A DNA stretch of 64,000 bases. Source: Asterella californica (lineage: Eukaryota > Streptophyta > Marchantiopsida > Marchantiales > Aytoniaceae). Positions within the stretch are counted from its first letter, which is position 1. The number at the start of each line of letters is the position of its first letter. Shown here one piece after another: positions 1-10,279 of the stretch. The notes below the pieces were generated by a model. It searched no databases, had not been told where the DNA came from, and worked only from the letters and a program-made list of their open reading frames with translations. The position numbers and the translations under genes are program-made. The stretch is from contig JAYKYS010000002.1 in the NCBI GenBank assembly GCA_036924285.1, positions 34,828,501 to 34,892,500 of the forward strand, read 5' to 3'.

Positions 1-133
1 ATTATGAATAATGAATTTGAGTTTCTGTACGTGAGAGACCTAAGAAAGTCAACGCATGTCTGTCTATTGAACAGACACGTTCGTTCACTATAGAAATAGT
101 TCTAAGTTCACATTATTTTCAATACTCTAACTT
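1..133 (-). repeat. 3' LTR of copia element 1, truncated by the window edge
   Basis: The first ~133 bases match 6267-6400 in the same orientation, starting with ATTATGAATAATGAATTTGA in both. Similarity stops near 133-137. On the minus strand this is the start of the 3' LTR; about 40 bases of its far end should lie left of the window. Confidence 0.75.
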
Positions 134-389
134 GAACAAATAACTATAAATTATTTAAATTATTTTATTTTTCTTAGAAAGATTAAGATTATCATCAACC
201 TTATCATCTTCACTAGAATTTTTAGTGTCATAGTCTCTGATCATACTCCAAGTTTTTGGCAAAAATAATTATATTGTTCTTTCCTAAATTTTTCAAAAGT
301 ATATCAGCTGTCATCTCTTGTATCAAGCAGTACTCAAGAGTGATCTTTTTACTATGAGTTTTTCCACACGAAATGATGTTGAATTTTGA

Positions 390-665
390 TATGCTTTAAA
401 ACCTTCTGGTATATATATCTTCTTGCAGATATCTATTCAAGAATGTTGTCTTAACATCGATTTGATGATTTTCATAGTCTTTCTTAACTGCGAGTGTCAT
501 TAAAGCACGAATCAATGTAATTTTCACAACTAGTGAAAATGTGTCATGATAGTCCACTTCAGCTTCTTGTGAATATCCTTTGTCAGAAGTCTAGCTTCGA
601 AGCGATCAACAGTTCCATTGGCTTTCAACTTTATCTTCAAGATCCACTTACACCCCACAACTTTT
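390..665 (-). pseudogene. Copia reverse-transcriptase fragment
   Basis: The minus-strand translation gives recognisable copia RT blocks: GCKW near 660, then KANGTVDRFEARL, then a block with VDYHDTFS at about 560, and IDVKTTFLN near 450 (intact elements have DVK-A-FLNG). A stop or frameshift lies between the first two blocks. Replacement of the conserved alanine by threonine and of the glycine after FLN fits a decayed copy. The catalytic YVDD block is not visible to the left. Confidence 0.75.
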
Positions 666-820
666 TGTTTCTAGTATTTTTATAAGTGTCCAAGTTTTTG
701 TCTTCATGAGAAAATCATATTCTGCTTAAATTTCATTCTCCCACTGCGGATTATATTCACTTTTCACCACTTCTTGAAGAGACACTAGTTGATGTATCTC
801 TATTTGCGATAACGATTATA

Positions 821-1240
821 TAAGTCTTTTAGATGGTCTTCTTTCTCTGGTTGACCGACGAAGAATACATTATTCTTATAGTTCTTCTTCAATCTCTTGA
901 TAATCTTTTCAGGATTATACTCTTCAAGTTGAGGTTGAGGTTCCTCATCATTAGTTTCAAGTTCAGTAAGAGATCATTTTGGTTCTGTTATCTCTTTGTT
1001 AGAATCATTTCCTTCTAGAAGATCAATATATAAGTCTTTTAGATGGTCTTCTTTCTCTGGTTGACCGACGAAGAATAGATTATTCTTCTAGTTCTTCTTC
1101 GATCTCTTGATCATCTTTTCCGGATTCTTCTCTTCAAGTTGAGGTTGAGGTTCCTCATCATTAGTTTCAAGTTCACTAAGAGATAATTTTGGTTCTGTTA
1201 TCTCTTTGTTAGAATCATTTCCTTCTAGAAGATCAATATA
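821..1240 (-). repeat. 210-bp tandem duplication inside copia element 1
   Basis: Two head-to-tail copies of about 210 bp are seen: TAAGTCTTTTAGATGGTCTT starts at 821 and again at 1031, and both copies end in a shared CCTTCTAGAAGATCAATATA. Only a few substitutions separate them. The period is a multiple of three (70 codons) and lies in the acidic linker between integrase and RT (reading EEPQPQLEE on the minus strand), so the duplication need not have broken the frame when it arose. Confidence 0.85.
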
Positions 1241-1689
1241 TATATCATTCTCCCCTATCTTTTAGAATCGGAAATGGTTCAGAACTCGTTCTTGAAGAGT
1301 TTTCAGGTAAAGCTTCCACATGCTTGTTTTCTAAAATATAAGTTTTGTTGAAGATTACATCTCGACTTACAAATAAATTTATTTTAATTGGATCATATAG
1401 TCATCAAGTTGTAACACCTATCAAGATATATCAGAAAATCCCTGGTCTGGTTTTTGAATCAAAATGTTGTTAGTCACTCATCAAGTATATGTGCATAACC
1501 TCAAGATGTTTGGGTAACAAACACCCTAAGGTTACTAATGTCTGATTTGTCTCCACTCCATACTACTTGTGGAGTTTTTTCTTTAACGAATATAGTTTGA
1601 ACCTTGTTCATAATATAATTGTTGTAGATATTGCTTCAGCTCAAAACTTATGAGGTAACTAGGCTTGATAAAGCGTACTTCTCGCAGAC

Positions 1690-2110
1690 TCAACTAACAT
1701 CATGTTCTTTCCCGTTTTGTTCAAGAGTATATGGTACTATAAATTGTTGATTAATGTCATGTTCCAAGCAGTATTGATCGAACTTTCGAGAAACATATTC
1801 TCTCTCATTATTCTTTCTTACTATTTCTAGATGTTTTCCAGTCTGCTTTTCTGTAAGATTTAAATCTCTGAAACTTCTCAAAAACTACATATTTCTTCTT
1901 CAGAGAATAAACAAACTTCATATGAGAAAAATCTTCTATAAATGTGACAAAATACTCACTCTCACTAAGAGATTTAGTCCTCATCGGATCAAAAAGGTCA
2001 GAACTCATAAGTTCTAAACCACAGAGGTTTTACTTATTGACGTCTTAGGAAACTTATTCCTATGTTCTTTTTTTTGGATACATATCTTACAAGAAGGAAT
2101 ATATTTGACT
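1690..2110 (-). pseudogene. Copia integrase core, frameshifted, with gag-pre-integrase remnant
   Basis: Two overlapping minus-strand frames together make a copia integrase. The frame at 1808-2008 has DLFDPMRTKSLSESEYFVTF (usual DL-GPM-T-S--G--Y). The frame at 1690-1881 has EREYVSRKFDQYC and FIVPYTLEQNG, the block with the last catalytic acidic residue and the PYTPQQNG-like motif. A frameshift joins them near 1850. The minus strand upstream at 2040-2110 reads CKICIQKKEHRNKFP, matching the zinc-binding gag-pre-integrase motif. This is dead coding sequence. Confidence 0.8.
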
Positions 2111-2689
2111 TGTTTTATATCAAGCTCTTGTACCAATTTAGATTAGCAAGTTGGCTTAATTTCTAGAATTTTACATGATCCAATCTTTGATCCCACAACA
2201 TTTGTATAGAAGGATATTTCGAACTAACTTCTTTTTCTATAAGGTTAGTGAATTAGACATCCTCAGTTGTTAATATATAGATCTTTAACTCTTTTACCTA
2301 TATATATTATGCAACTTGCTTGATTGTTCCTCAAGAATCTTTGACTATCGAACTCTACTGATCCAAGTCAATTAATTTAACAACAAATAATACGCTTTTA
2401 GTTAAACTCAAGATATACAAAATATCCATACTTTTTTTTTCTCTATAGAAGAGATTAACTTTTCAGATATTATGGTTCATTTACCAACTATCTGACAATT
2501 AGTGTCATTACTCAAATATACATGACTTTTTCTTGACAATGTTTGATAGTTTGTCAGCCCTGCTTTCTTATTAGTCATGTGACCCATAGCTCTAGAGTCT
2601 ATGGTCCACGTTGAACGTTGATCATTTATTGAATAAAATATGTTTGGTTTGTTTGACGAAGTGACGTGCTGGTTAGATTATACTCTTTT

Positions 2690-3150
2690 TTCTTTTCTAA
2701 CATTATTTGAATTTTTCCTACATATTTTTATTTGATGACAAACTTTTCCTGCAATAGTAACATTTTTCTGTAAGGATTTTCTAGGACTCGTATTATTAGT
2801 TAGAACTCATAAGTTGTGCTTAAACTTAATCAAACCTTTAAATATATTTCTTTTTAATTTATTAGGCTAGAATTGTGAAAATAACTTGCTTGTAGAAGAA
2901 CTTGCATTACTTCTTGACTGTTTTTTTTGTGTGGTGTTGTATGATAGTTCCGTGTTGCAACAACCTACTAATGACTGCTTCTAGTGTGAGCGTTTGTTAG
3001 ACACTCAAGACTTTTTTTTCTCAAAATAAGAATCAAACAAATAGTTAAGTAAAGTTAGTGCTAGATACATCATCTAGCGGCTTACCAGACCCAACCATTT
3101 GTTATACAAGGGACTAGAACTTAGTAATATGTTCAGTGAGATTCTTTTCT
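2690..3150 (-). pseudogene. Copia gag 3' remnant with a degraded zinc knuckle
   Basis: On the minus strand near 2700-2770 the translation contains AGKVCHQIKICRKN, which looks like the second half of a CCHC knuckle (GK-GH---DCRKN). The rest of 2770-3150 has no clear homology and many stops. The call rests on position between the integrase and the 5' LTR as much as on sequence. Confidence 0.4.
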
Positions 3151-3153
3151 TCT

Positions 3154-4406
3154 TGCAATTTTAGCGCTGTCGTGATGTCGCGCTAACTTCTAACTGAGAG
3201 GTGAATTATTCACTATGTGAAACAATTCACCTCTCAGTTAGAAGTTAGTCTCTCTGAGCGAAGTTAGGACCTCAGAGAAGTCGATTTTGGAGAATGTTAT
3301 ATATTTTGAGTCTTAGTAGGTTGTTTACCATGTTGATAGAGTTTAAGCTCATGGGTTATACTTACATGTCGCCCATGCATACTTTCTAGCGTGTTTAAGT
3401 TATCTTTTAGGATTACGTGTCGTTTTACATGTCTTCGCATGTAGTTTAATGGTTTACATTGGCATTTTAGAGGCTTGACGTGGTAGCCTATGTGTGAAAT
3501 TAAGTCACCACATGGTTTGGGACACAAAAGGACAGAGAAGTGAAGCTATGGACTCCCATTGATCCAATTTTGTCCTTGTGTAATTCTAAACGTAGTAGGA
3601 GGGGTCTTCAAAAGAGTTCGAGCATTTGATAAGGACATCCTGAAATCTGGGAACACAAGAGGATAAGGCTCGTCGTGCCAGTCACTATCAGTCAAATTCT
3701 TGATCGATTTGGAGCAATAAAGAAGGAGTTATGGTAGATTGAATCGGATTGTACCAGAATTGCATCACTTTTGTTGATTTTGGAATTTTCGGTGTCAATT
3801 GCAACAGAATTGAGAAAATCGCTTCAAACCTTCAGGATTACGTTCATTGTCAGCAGTGCTATGACTGTCCACAAATTTTCATGTCAATTGAGTGAGTTAG
3901 TAATTCAAGGCGACCGCTGAAGCAGAAGGGGTCTGAAAAGCTTTCAATCTAGAGCAGCAACTTCAGAGATCGAGATCTGGAGAACTATGTACAATCAGGA
4001 GGTCAAATTTCACAGGAATGTTCAGCATGCTGTAGACTCCAAATCTTGTAAGAATCATCGAAAGTTATTGAGCTAATTCTTTGTTCTATGTCAAAATAGA
4101 TGTCTAGGTACCAGAAATTATCGTAAATTCATCACTCAAAACGCTTTTGACCATATCTCGGTGCTCAAATTTGATCTCAGACTGAAACTTCGTATGTGTG
4201 TTCAGTAGAGCCTTATTTGCATGTAGGAGAAGTTTTGAGGTCTAAGCCATCATATGTTTCTGATTCTTGAATGTTAAAGTTCACTGTGGATCTTATTATT
4301 GCTAGTTCGACTTGATTTTTGTTTTCTGAACATATAGAAGATCCAATCGATAAGAAGGTTCCGCCCTTCTCAGGAAAACTCTCACCTCGACAGCGCTTGA
4401 ATTGCA
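3154..4406 (-). mobile_element. 1.25-kb non-autonomous TIR element (copy 1)
   Basis: The ends are inverted repeats: TGCAATTTTAGCGCTGTCG at 3154 and, on the minus strand from 4406, TGCAATTCAAGCGCTGTCG. The whole body is an inverted, diverged copy of the two tandem copies at 33.7-36.3 kb, reading in the minus direction here. There is no coding potential. Near its left end is a perfect 25-bp hairpin. No clear target duplication was found, so the superfamily is open. The position inside copia element 1 makes this a nested insertion. Confidence 0.65.
3183..3248. repeat. Perfect 25-bp inverted repeat (hairpin)
   Basis: The arms at 3183-3207 and 3224-3248 are perfect reverse complements, separated by a 16-base loop. 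The related copy at 36.2 kb keeps only one full arm (about 36215-36240), so the palindrome either arose in this copy or was lost in the other. Confidence 0.9.
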
Positions 4407-6210
4407 CTATTCAGTTGCAAAAGATATACATTTGACGAGGTTTAGAACCTTCTTTTCATCGAGTCTCATACCTCTTCGGATGTTTTTAACCAATACACAT
4501 GGCATATGTATTGTTTCGAGATATTTAATATGATACTCGCTCTAGCTTGTCATCTCTAATATCTCAACTCAAAGTTGACGCAGTTGTTAAGGTTTAGTTT
4601 CACTATCAAAAACTATTCTCCAATATTCTTTTTTGATTAACACCATTTCCATCTGCATTTTTCAGATGTTATAACTCATTCTGCTAACTTTACTTATCAT
4701 CGGAGAATGAGAATGAGTAGTAGAGGAAGATGTCATTTTTTCATAGGAGTTGGAACTCATCTGAGAATTTCTAGAATTCTTCTTCTTTGCTGTTATTATG
4801 ATATTTTATTTATTGGTCACGATCGGTTTCGTGTTTATGTCATATCTGCTCTTTTCTTTTCTCTTGTCCTCTTCAATAACTCATATATGTTGTTCAAGCT
4901 TTCTAGCGCACTATCATGTATGAAAATAAATGATTTATGTACTCTCAATCTGTCTTCGAGGTTAAACATTTTATTTTTTTGAAGATCTCTTTTCATCCTT
5001 AGTGCTATCTATAATTTGATCGGCAATCCATATAAAGAATGCTCACATGCTTAAAATCTTTTTCCTTCTTTTGCCTTCTAGAGTCTTAATCTTCAACGAG
5101 GTGTCATAACAGCTAATGTCCATGTATGCTTTGCTAACATTTTTGTTAACAGAAATTCCCAACAAAAAGTAGATACTCGGACTGAAATCTTTCCGAGGAA
5201 ACTTTACTTTCTTGTTCTTAACATATACTTTTACTTAGAGATACAAGAGAACTTAGAGATTTATACGAACCTCCTTTGAACTGCAATGAATAAGATTTCA
5301 TTAGACTCTTTTAAAGGTTCTAGAAACATTCTGGAGTGTTTTGGTCGTTGTAGCCATTTCCAGTAGCGTCAGATGATGCGGCAGACCCATATACACCTAA
5401 GATGAAGATACAATGCTCGTCCATTCTTGCTAGAGGCTTACCATCTGATAGAACATGTCGTCATTATTGGAGTAGTTGTTGTAAAATTGGATGAAGACTA
5501 AGTCCATAGAGCCGGTGCTCAAAGTCTTTCCTTAATTGAAGTCCGGATTTAAATTAAATCTTCTTCTCTCCTTCGTCGCACAATCACGAGTGATTCATAC
5601 TCAGAAAGAAACAAAGTTTTTTTCCGATTTAATGATCGCGAGATCATATCACCCTCCGTCCTAATCAAGAAACTCATGTTATTAATTTGCCTGTTGCTCG
5701 GAACGCCATTCAACGTATATACATGTAGAAACAATGTAGATCCGAAGCGTCTGGTTAGCGACTGAAATCAATCGATCTGTAGCCAGACTATCGAGCGTGA
5801 CCTTTTCGTATTTTCATCGGCTGAAGATCGCGTACTTTCTATGGCTTGAGATGGGACATTCTGGAATGCCTTCAGTGTCTATTTGTAACCTCACTTTTGC
5901 ACGTCTAATATCTTGATCTCATTTTGGTTTACATGGCGTAACAAGCCACTTGTGTCTACTTTTTGTTGAATGTTCTTGCTGTTATTGCTTCATATTGCTT
6001 TGGCCAGACTCCGCATGAATCTCTTGCCACAACAAATTATTTGTTAAAACGTGATGTACTTTGCAAGGTTACAACAACAGTCAACCATCCTCTTCTATCA
6101 GAATCAAAGGATCCTTACTACATATAGCGATGACAATTCTCTCATTTCTGATTGTTCGACATATTAACATCGAAATCATGTGTCAGCTTCACAATCTAAA
6201 CTCACATCGC
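4407..6210 (-). other. 5' internal part of copia element 1, no readable gene
   Basis: This stretch lies between the nested TIR element and the primer site of copia element 1, where gag should be. Both strands are broken by stops, and the short ORFs (for example 5549-5734) match no gag motif I know. It is probably decayed gag and leader. Confidence 0.4.
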
Positions 6211-6222
6211 GCTCTGATATCA
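6211..6222 (-). promoter_or_regulatory. Primer-binding site, initiator-Met tRNA type
   Basis: The minus strand reads TGATATCAGAGC, one base from the classic copia primer site TGGTATCAGAGC, which pairs with the 3' end of initiator methionine tRNA. It lies at the inner edge of the right-hand LTR, as expected for minus-strand transcription. Confidence 0.7.
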
Positions 6223-6400
6223 TATTACGATTCAGAAGGAGAGTAAAGCCTCTCAATATGATAGATTATGAATAATGAATTTGAGTTTCTGTACGTGGGA
6301 GATCGAAGAAGGTTCACATATAGAGATATATAGACACATTCAATATAGAGATAGTTATGTGTTCACATTATCTTCAGTATTTTACACGAGGAAACTTAGA
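6223..6400 (-). repeat. 5' LTR of copia element 1
   Basis: The part from 6267 to 6400 matches 1-133 directly. The part from 6223 to 6266 is inferred to be LTR because the primer site ends at 6222. The length of about 178 bp is short but within the copia range. On the minus strand the LTR probably begins with TGTAAAATACTGAAG. Confidence 0.65.
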
Positions 6401-6799
6401 CTCTGGATCTAAATCTTGAGATCCTCTTATCATATTATTACAAGGAGTTGGAAATCCTAGAAAGAGTTGACTCAGAATCTTTGATGATACATACCTATGG
6501 TCATCAGTAAGCTCTCATATCATAAGTTGGTTAGTCAATTTGTCAAACATGATTTGTAATGAGTGTTTTGGTGCTCAAACATTGATATGGACACTTGAGA
6601 CTATCAGATTTTAATCTTGTGAACAAAGACAAGGTGAAATTTTCTTTGAAAATTAGATCTATCCGGGACAGTCACTAGTTTTGAATCATTAGATCAGAGA
6701 AGCAAAAATAATCAGTTTGTTATATTTACTCCTAGCTGATAGTGCATGAGTGGAATTTGATATCATCTACTTTATAACTTCTAATGTTAGTATGAGCAT

Positions 6800-7250
6800 T
6801 AAGGTTTCATGGTTTTTCTCGAGAAGAAAGCTAAACAGTGTTACAAATGTCAGAGAGGTTCAAGCTTGATCTCTGTGTTGCACCGATGACAAAAGAGTTT
6901 GAATTAATAGCAATGGACAAGCTGGAAACGTTGCTGAAACAACTAAGGGTTTGACTTCTACAAGTGAAAGTTGAGAATAAAGCATTGAAAGAAGATCTAG
7001 ATCATAGAACAACATGACACATGAAGGAAATAAATATACATATATTACAAACTTTTGAACGAGATGAGGACGTAGCATTACTCGAGGCAAGAGTAGCCCA
7101 ACCAATAGATTCATGATAATCAATTGATGTTGTTGGATGCATTGTGTGTGAAGTATCTATGCTCAACATGAGAAAACTTATGCGTAAAAGAGTGCATGAG
7201 TGGTCAAGAAATTCAAAGTGAAGAAAGTGCAATCAACAACTTTCGTCAAA
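6800..7250 (+). pseudogene. Possible gag-like remnant: half zinc knuckle plus coiled-coil stretch
   Basis: Read on the plus strand with several stops ignored, this region gives KKAKQCYKCQ near 6820-6850, like the first half of a CCHC knuckle. It is followed by helical stretches such as MDKLETLLKQLR and VENKALKEDLDH. It resembles a retroelement gag or linker that has decayed, but I cannot assign a family. The plus orientation separates it from copia element 1. Confidence 0.3.
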
Positions 7251-8094
7251 TAAGTAATCACATTGGATGAGTCGCAAGCTTAAAAACCAATAAGATGTCA
7301 ATGAGCATATTATTGGTTCACTGAGCACATAGCTTCATTTAGTGTTGTGTTTACTTTTTGCTCATTGAAAGCTTTGTTTGACAAGAAGTAAGTCTTATTG
7401 GTTCGGGATCAAAGGATATGAATTTCCAGTTTACATTGTGATTGCAAATTGTGTGTTTGGTTTAAGCCAAAATTTATCTTCACCCATTCTATATAATTAG
7501 TAGATATGAGTTCAAAAGGTTATTTTAAAAACAAAACATATGAGATCTTTGTCCGTTAGAATCACTTGTTTGCATTCATATTGTCTTATTTATAACAAAA
7601 TTTTGTTTTGTATCCAAGTTTCTGAACCAAAAACTTTGAAGTTTTGAGATGCCTTAGTTACTTTCAAGTTATATGAGTTGTGTGTAGATGTTTCTTGAGA
7701 CGATAAAGAGCTACATGCTCGTTAACTAAACAATGGATTGAGTTGGATCACGAGAGCTATGCTTAAATGCCTTAAGGCATTAGAACCAAGTAGATCTGGT
7801 CAATCAATTGGTCTAAAAGTGAAGTTGTGGTGTATTGACTGTTCATGATTGTCAAATGTCAACCAAGTTTAAACGGATGTTGTTATGATATTTTCATAGT
7901 GAGGAGGTGAATAAAAAAGACAAACAACTTCACCACCTAGAAGTTAAAATTTTGTCTAACCCAAAAGCTTTATTTGATGCTCGATAATGGAGATGGATGT
8001 AAAAGCTCTAAGCTTGATCTTATCATAAGATGGTGTAGTGCTGAGATGACATGAGATGAGAAAATGTTTTGCTACATAATGTTATTTTGTAAGT
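7251..8094. other. No gene recognised
   Basis: AT-rich sequence without long ORFs, clear repeats or splice-supported exons. It separates two retroelement-like fragments and is probably decayed transposon DNA. Confidence 0.4.
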
Positions 8095-8262
8095 ATTGCA
8101 ATTTAGTGGAAGAATTGCTCTTCGTTGGTTGAGGAAGATGAAACAAAATTTACGATTTATAATTCTCATAAAATGGACAAGGATTAAGCGTCATCTTGTG
8201 CTTCTAATGCGTGAAAAAAGTTCCATCGAATCTCGCTCAACCCTTCGTGTTGAACAGGATGA
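8095..8262 (+). pseudogene. Ty3/gypsy-type gag fragment
   Basis: The plus-strand frame reads FSGRIALRWLRKMKQNL and then IKWTRIKRHLVLLMREK. This follows the retrotransposon gag pattern of GRA--WW--L, then a spacer, then I--W--LK--L---F. The fragment is about 55 codons and ends at a palindrome starting at 8271. It is too short to assign a lineage. Confidence 0.45.
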
Positions 8263-8270
8263 CCATCATG

Positions 8271-8354
8271 CTTAAAGAATTCATGTGAACTAGAGCTCGT
8301 TCTGATTTGCACTACGCAAATCAGAACGAACTCTAGTCACATGAATTCTTTAAG
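8271..8354. repeat. Long palindrome: ~40-bp arms, 5-base loop
   Basis: The left arm (8271-8310) and right arm (8316-8354) are reverse complements apart from one single-base indel and one mismatch. The loop is ACTAC. Arms this long with so short a loop are rare by chance. It abuts the gypsy gag fragment and lies 78 bp from a copia-type primer site. Confidence 0.9.
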
Positions 8355-8432
8355 GGTCCCTTAATTGCCCTCTTATCTTCGCTAGGTCTCTACCGTCTAT
8401 ACTATTATGCATGCTGTCGGGAGTAATCCAAC

Positions 8433-8444
8433 GCTCTGATATCA
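8433..8444 (-). promoter_or_regulatory. Second copia-type primer-binding site
   Basis: The minus strand reads TGATATCAGAGC, identical to the site at 6211-6222. It suggests the 5' end of another minus-strand copia element whose LTR would lie to the right. No matching LTR pair was found, so only a fragment may remain. Confidence 0.4.
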
Positions 8445-8559
8445 TAAAAGAAACTAAAGAAAACATCAATGTCTAGATATCAAATGAAACTCATACAAAA
8501 TAACATAATAAAAGAAAAGAGAACTAGATAACACTTTAACTCATAAAAGACAAACAAGT

Positions 8560-8880
8560 AACAAGGGAGTAAATAGTGAGGTCCGCGGTCACTTTAGTAG
8601 TCTAAGTCGGAAAGGAAGAAGATCCAAACAGCAGAACTCCCGGATAGCCAGCTTTGGACCGTCAAGTGGTGCTACAAAGTGACTGATTAATGCCACCTTA
8701 ACACTTACGGGTTAATTATCATTAAGTATCATTGACTGTCACGACGTCTCGTCGTCACTTCGCCGCGTCGTGCTGAGTCACTGATCGCGTAGTGTCACGT
8801 CACATGTCGTCGGTCACTAGTCGATGTCGTTTGCTGAGTCACTAGCTGTTGTCGGTGCGTCTTCAACTAGCCATTTGCCG
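8560..8880. repeat. Short-repeat region rich in GTCACTAG and GTCGTCG
   Basis: Between 8730 and 8870 short related strings recur irregularly (GAGTCACTGATCGCG, GTCACTAGTCGATG, GAGTCACTAGCTG). It leads into the main minisatellite. No gene is visible. Confidence 0.5.
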
Positions 8881-9780
8881 TGAGGGCTCGTTTTATGACA
8901 ATCGTCCGAGAGAGCGAGAGGGCTGCAATATCACTCGAGAGAGTCACAAGACTGGTGACTTGCACTCCGATTGCAACTGCAAAAAACTTCAATTAGAGCT
9001 GGTGCTAGAGCCACAGGACTGCGGTAATCTTTGATTGCATGCGGAGATCATTGAGAGAGCTTTAAGGCTGGTGTGGTAGAGCCATAGGACTTTCGGTAGT
9101 CTTCGATTGCATGGTGTGCTTGACAATTTTACGATAATCTTCGAGCGATGTGCTTGACAGTTTTGCGGAAATCTTTCGAGAGCATCGTGCGTGCGAGCGG
9201 TGTGCTTGATGATTCTTTGGAAATCTTTTGAGAGCCGCATGGTGCATGCGAGCGGTGTGTGAATATTGCATGCGAGCGGTGTGCTTGACAATTTTACAGA
9301 AATCTTTCGAGAGCATCGTGCGTGAGAGCAGTGTACTTGACAGTTCTTTGAAAATCTATAGAGAGCATTGTGCGTGCGAATAGTGTGCTTAACGATTCTT
9401 TGAAAATCTTTCGAGAGCATCGTGCATGCGAGCGGTGTGCTTGACGGATCTGTGGAAATCTTCCAAGAGAGCGAGCGACCATCATACATGTGAGCGGTTC
9501 TGTAGAAATCATTCAACAGAGCTTTGAGAGCAAGTGCTAGAGCCAGAGGACTGCGGAAATCTTTCAACAGAGCGAGAGGGCCGAGCCCGTGCTAGAGACA
9601 CACAACTGCAGAAATCTTTCGTTGGTGCTAACTCGCTCGTGCATGCGAGCGAGAGTGCTCTATGGTTCTGCGGAAATAGTCAGAGAGAGCGAGAGGGCTC
9701 GTGCTAGAGTCACAAGACTGCGAGAATCAGAAAATCGTGCATGCGAGCGAGAGTGCTTGACGGGCTTGAAGACTCATGGT
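8880..9780. repeat. Minisatellite with a ~52-bp unit
   Basis: A diverged tandem array with the core GGAAATCTTTCGAGAGCATC, then GTGCGTGCGAGCGGTGTG and CTTGAC. Clear unit starts at 9312, 9363 and 9416 give spacings of 51-53 bp; outer units are more degenerate and mixed with GAGAGAGCGAGAGGGCTC. Because the unit is not a multiple of three, the array creates long open frames on the minus strand (one of 192 codons, 8989-9567) with recurring SKDFQRI-KHTARTH words. I read these as products of the repeat and not as a gene. Confidence 0.8.
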
Positions 9781-10072
9781 GGTGCTTGACGATCCCGCGT
9801 ATCTCACATGTCTCGACGAGTCTTCTACGCATCTTGGTTTGTTTTTGAATCATCTCTGCAAAGGAGTTCAAGTATTTTTTCCATGTGAGATGTGTTGCTG
9901 CGTTTTTTCCCGCGATTAGGGTTGAGACTAAATTTCGAGGCAAAAACTGATTTCTGTTGAGACAGATATTATCACTTTGCAATCGTAATGTCTTGTTTTT
10001 CTTCGATTTGTCCATCATTCCTCGTCTGACTTTCGTTCTATTTCTATGCAGGAAATGTGATTCGAAACAGGT

Positions 10073-10097
10073 AAACCCTAAACCCTAAACCTAAAGT
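10073..10097. repeat. Telomere-like / telo-box cluster 1
   Basis: The sequence has two full AAACCCT units and one diverged unit, the plant telomere heptamer. The motif is also known as a telo-box in promoters of plant translation genes. It lies 200 bp upstream of a decayed transposase gene. Confidence 0.7.
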
Positions 10098-10215
10098 GAC
10101 GCGGGCAGACTGCTTGCTGTAGCTAGCTTGAACATGTATCTTCTTTTATCTTCTCCTTTTCTCGAAGGATGCATGTAAGACAGTATCAGATACCTTCTAG
10201 TGGGATTGCTCGTAT

Positions 10216-10240
10216 GAAACCTAAACCCTAAACCTGATTC
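10216..10240. repeat. Telomere-like / telo-box cluster 2
   Basis: A second, shorter run (AAACCTAAACCCTAAACCT) lies about 140 bp after the first and 40 bp before the first transposase-region ORF. Confidence 0.65.
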
Positions 10241-10279
10241 TTTTTTTAGATTTGCTAGTTCTTTTGTCCGGATCGAATT

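Larger units (their letters stand above)
1..6400 (-). mobile_element. Decayed Ty1/copia LTR retrotransposon (element 1)
   Basis: A copia element is read on the minus strand. The sequence at 1-133 recurs as a diverged direct repeat at about 6267-6400, so these are the 3' and 5' LTRs; the left one is cut by the window edge. A primer-binding site lies just inside the right LTR at 6211-6222. From right to left the order is 5' LTR, primer site, poorly preserved gag, a gag-pre-integrase remnant (about 2040-2110), integrase (1690-2035) and reverse transcriptase (about 390-665). That order is copia rather than gypsy. Every coding part has stops and frameshifts, so the copy is dead. A 1.25-kb TIR element at 3154-4406 sits inside it; without that insertion the element is about 5 kb, normal for a compact copia element. 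The LTRs differ clearly, so the insertion is old. Confidence 0.8.

Noticed and set aside
8989..9567. 192-codon minus-strand ORF with repeating words
   Set aside because: It coincides with the ~52-bp minisatellite; the same words appear in other frames because the period is not a multiple of three. No domain and no splice or codon evidence.
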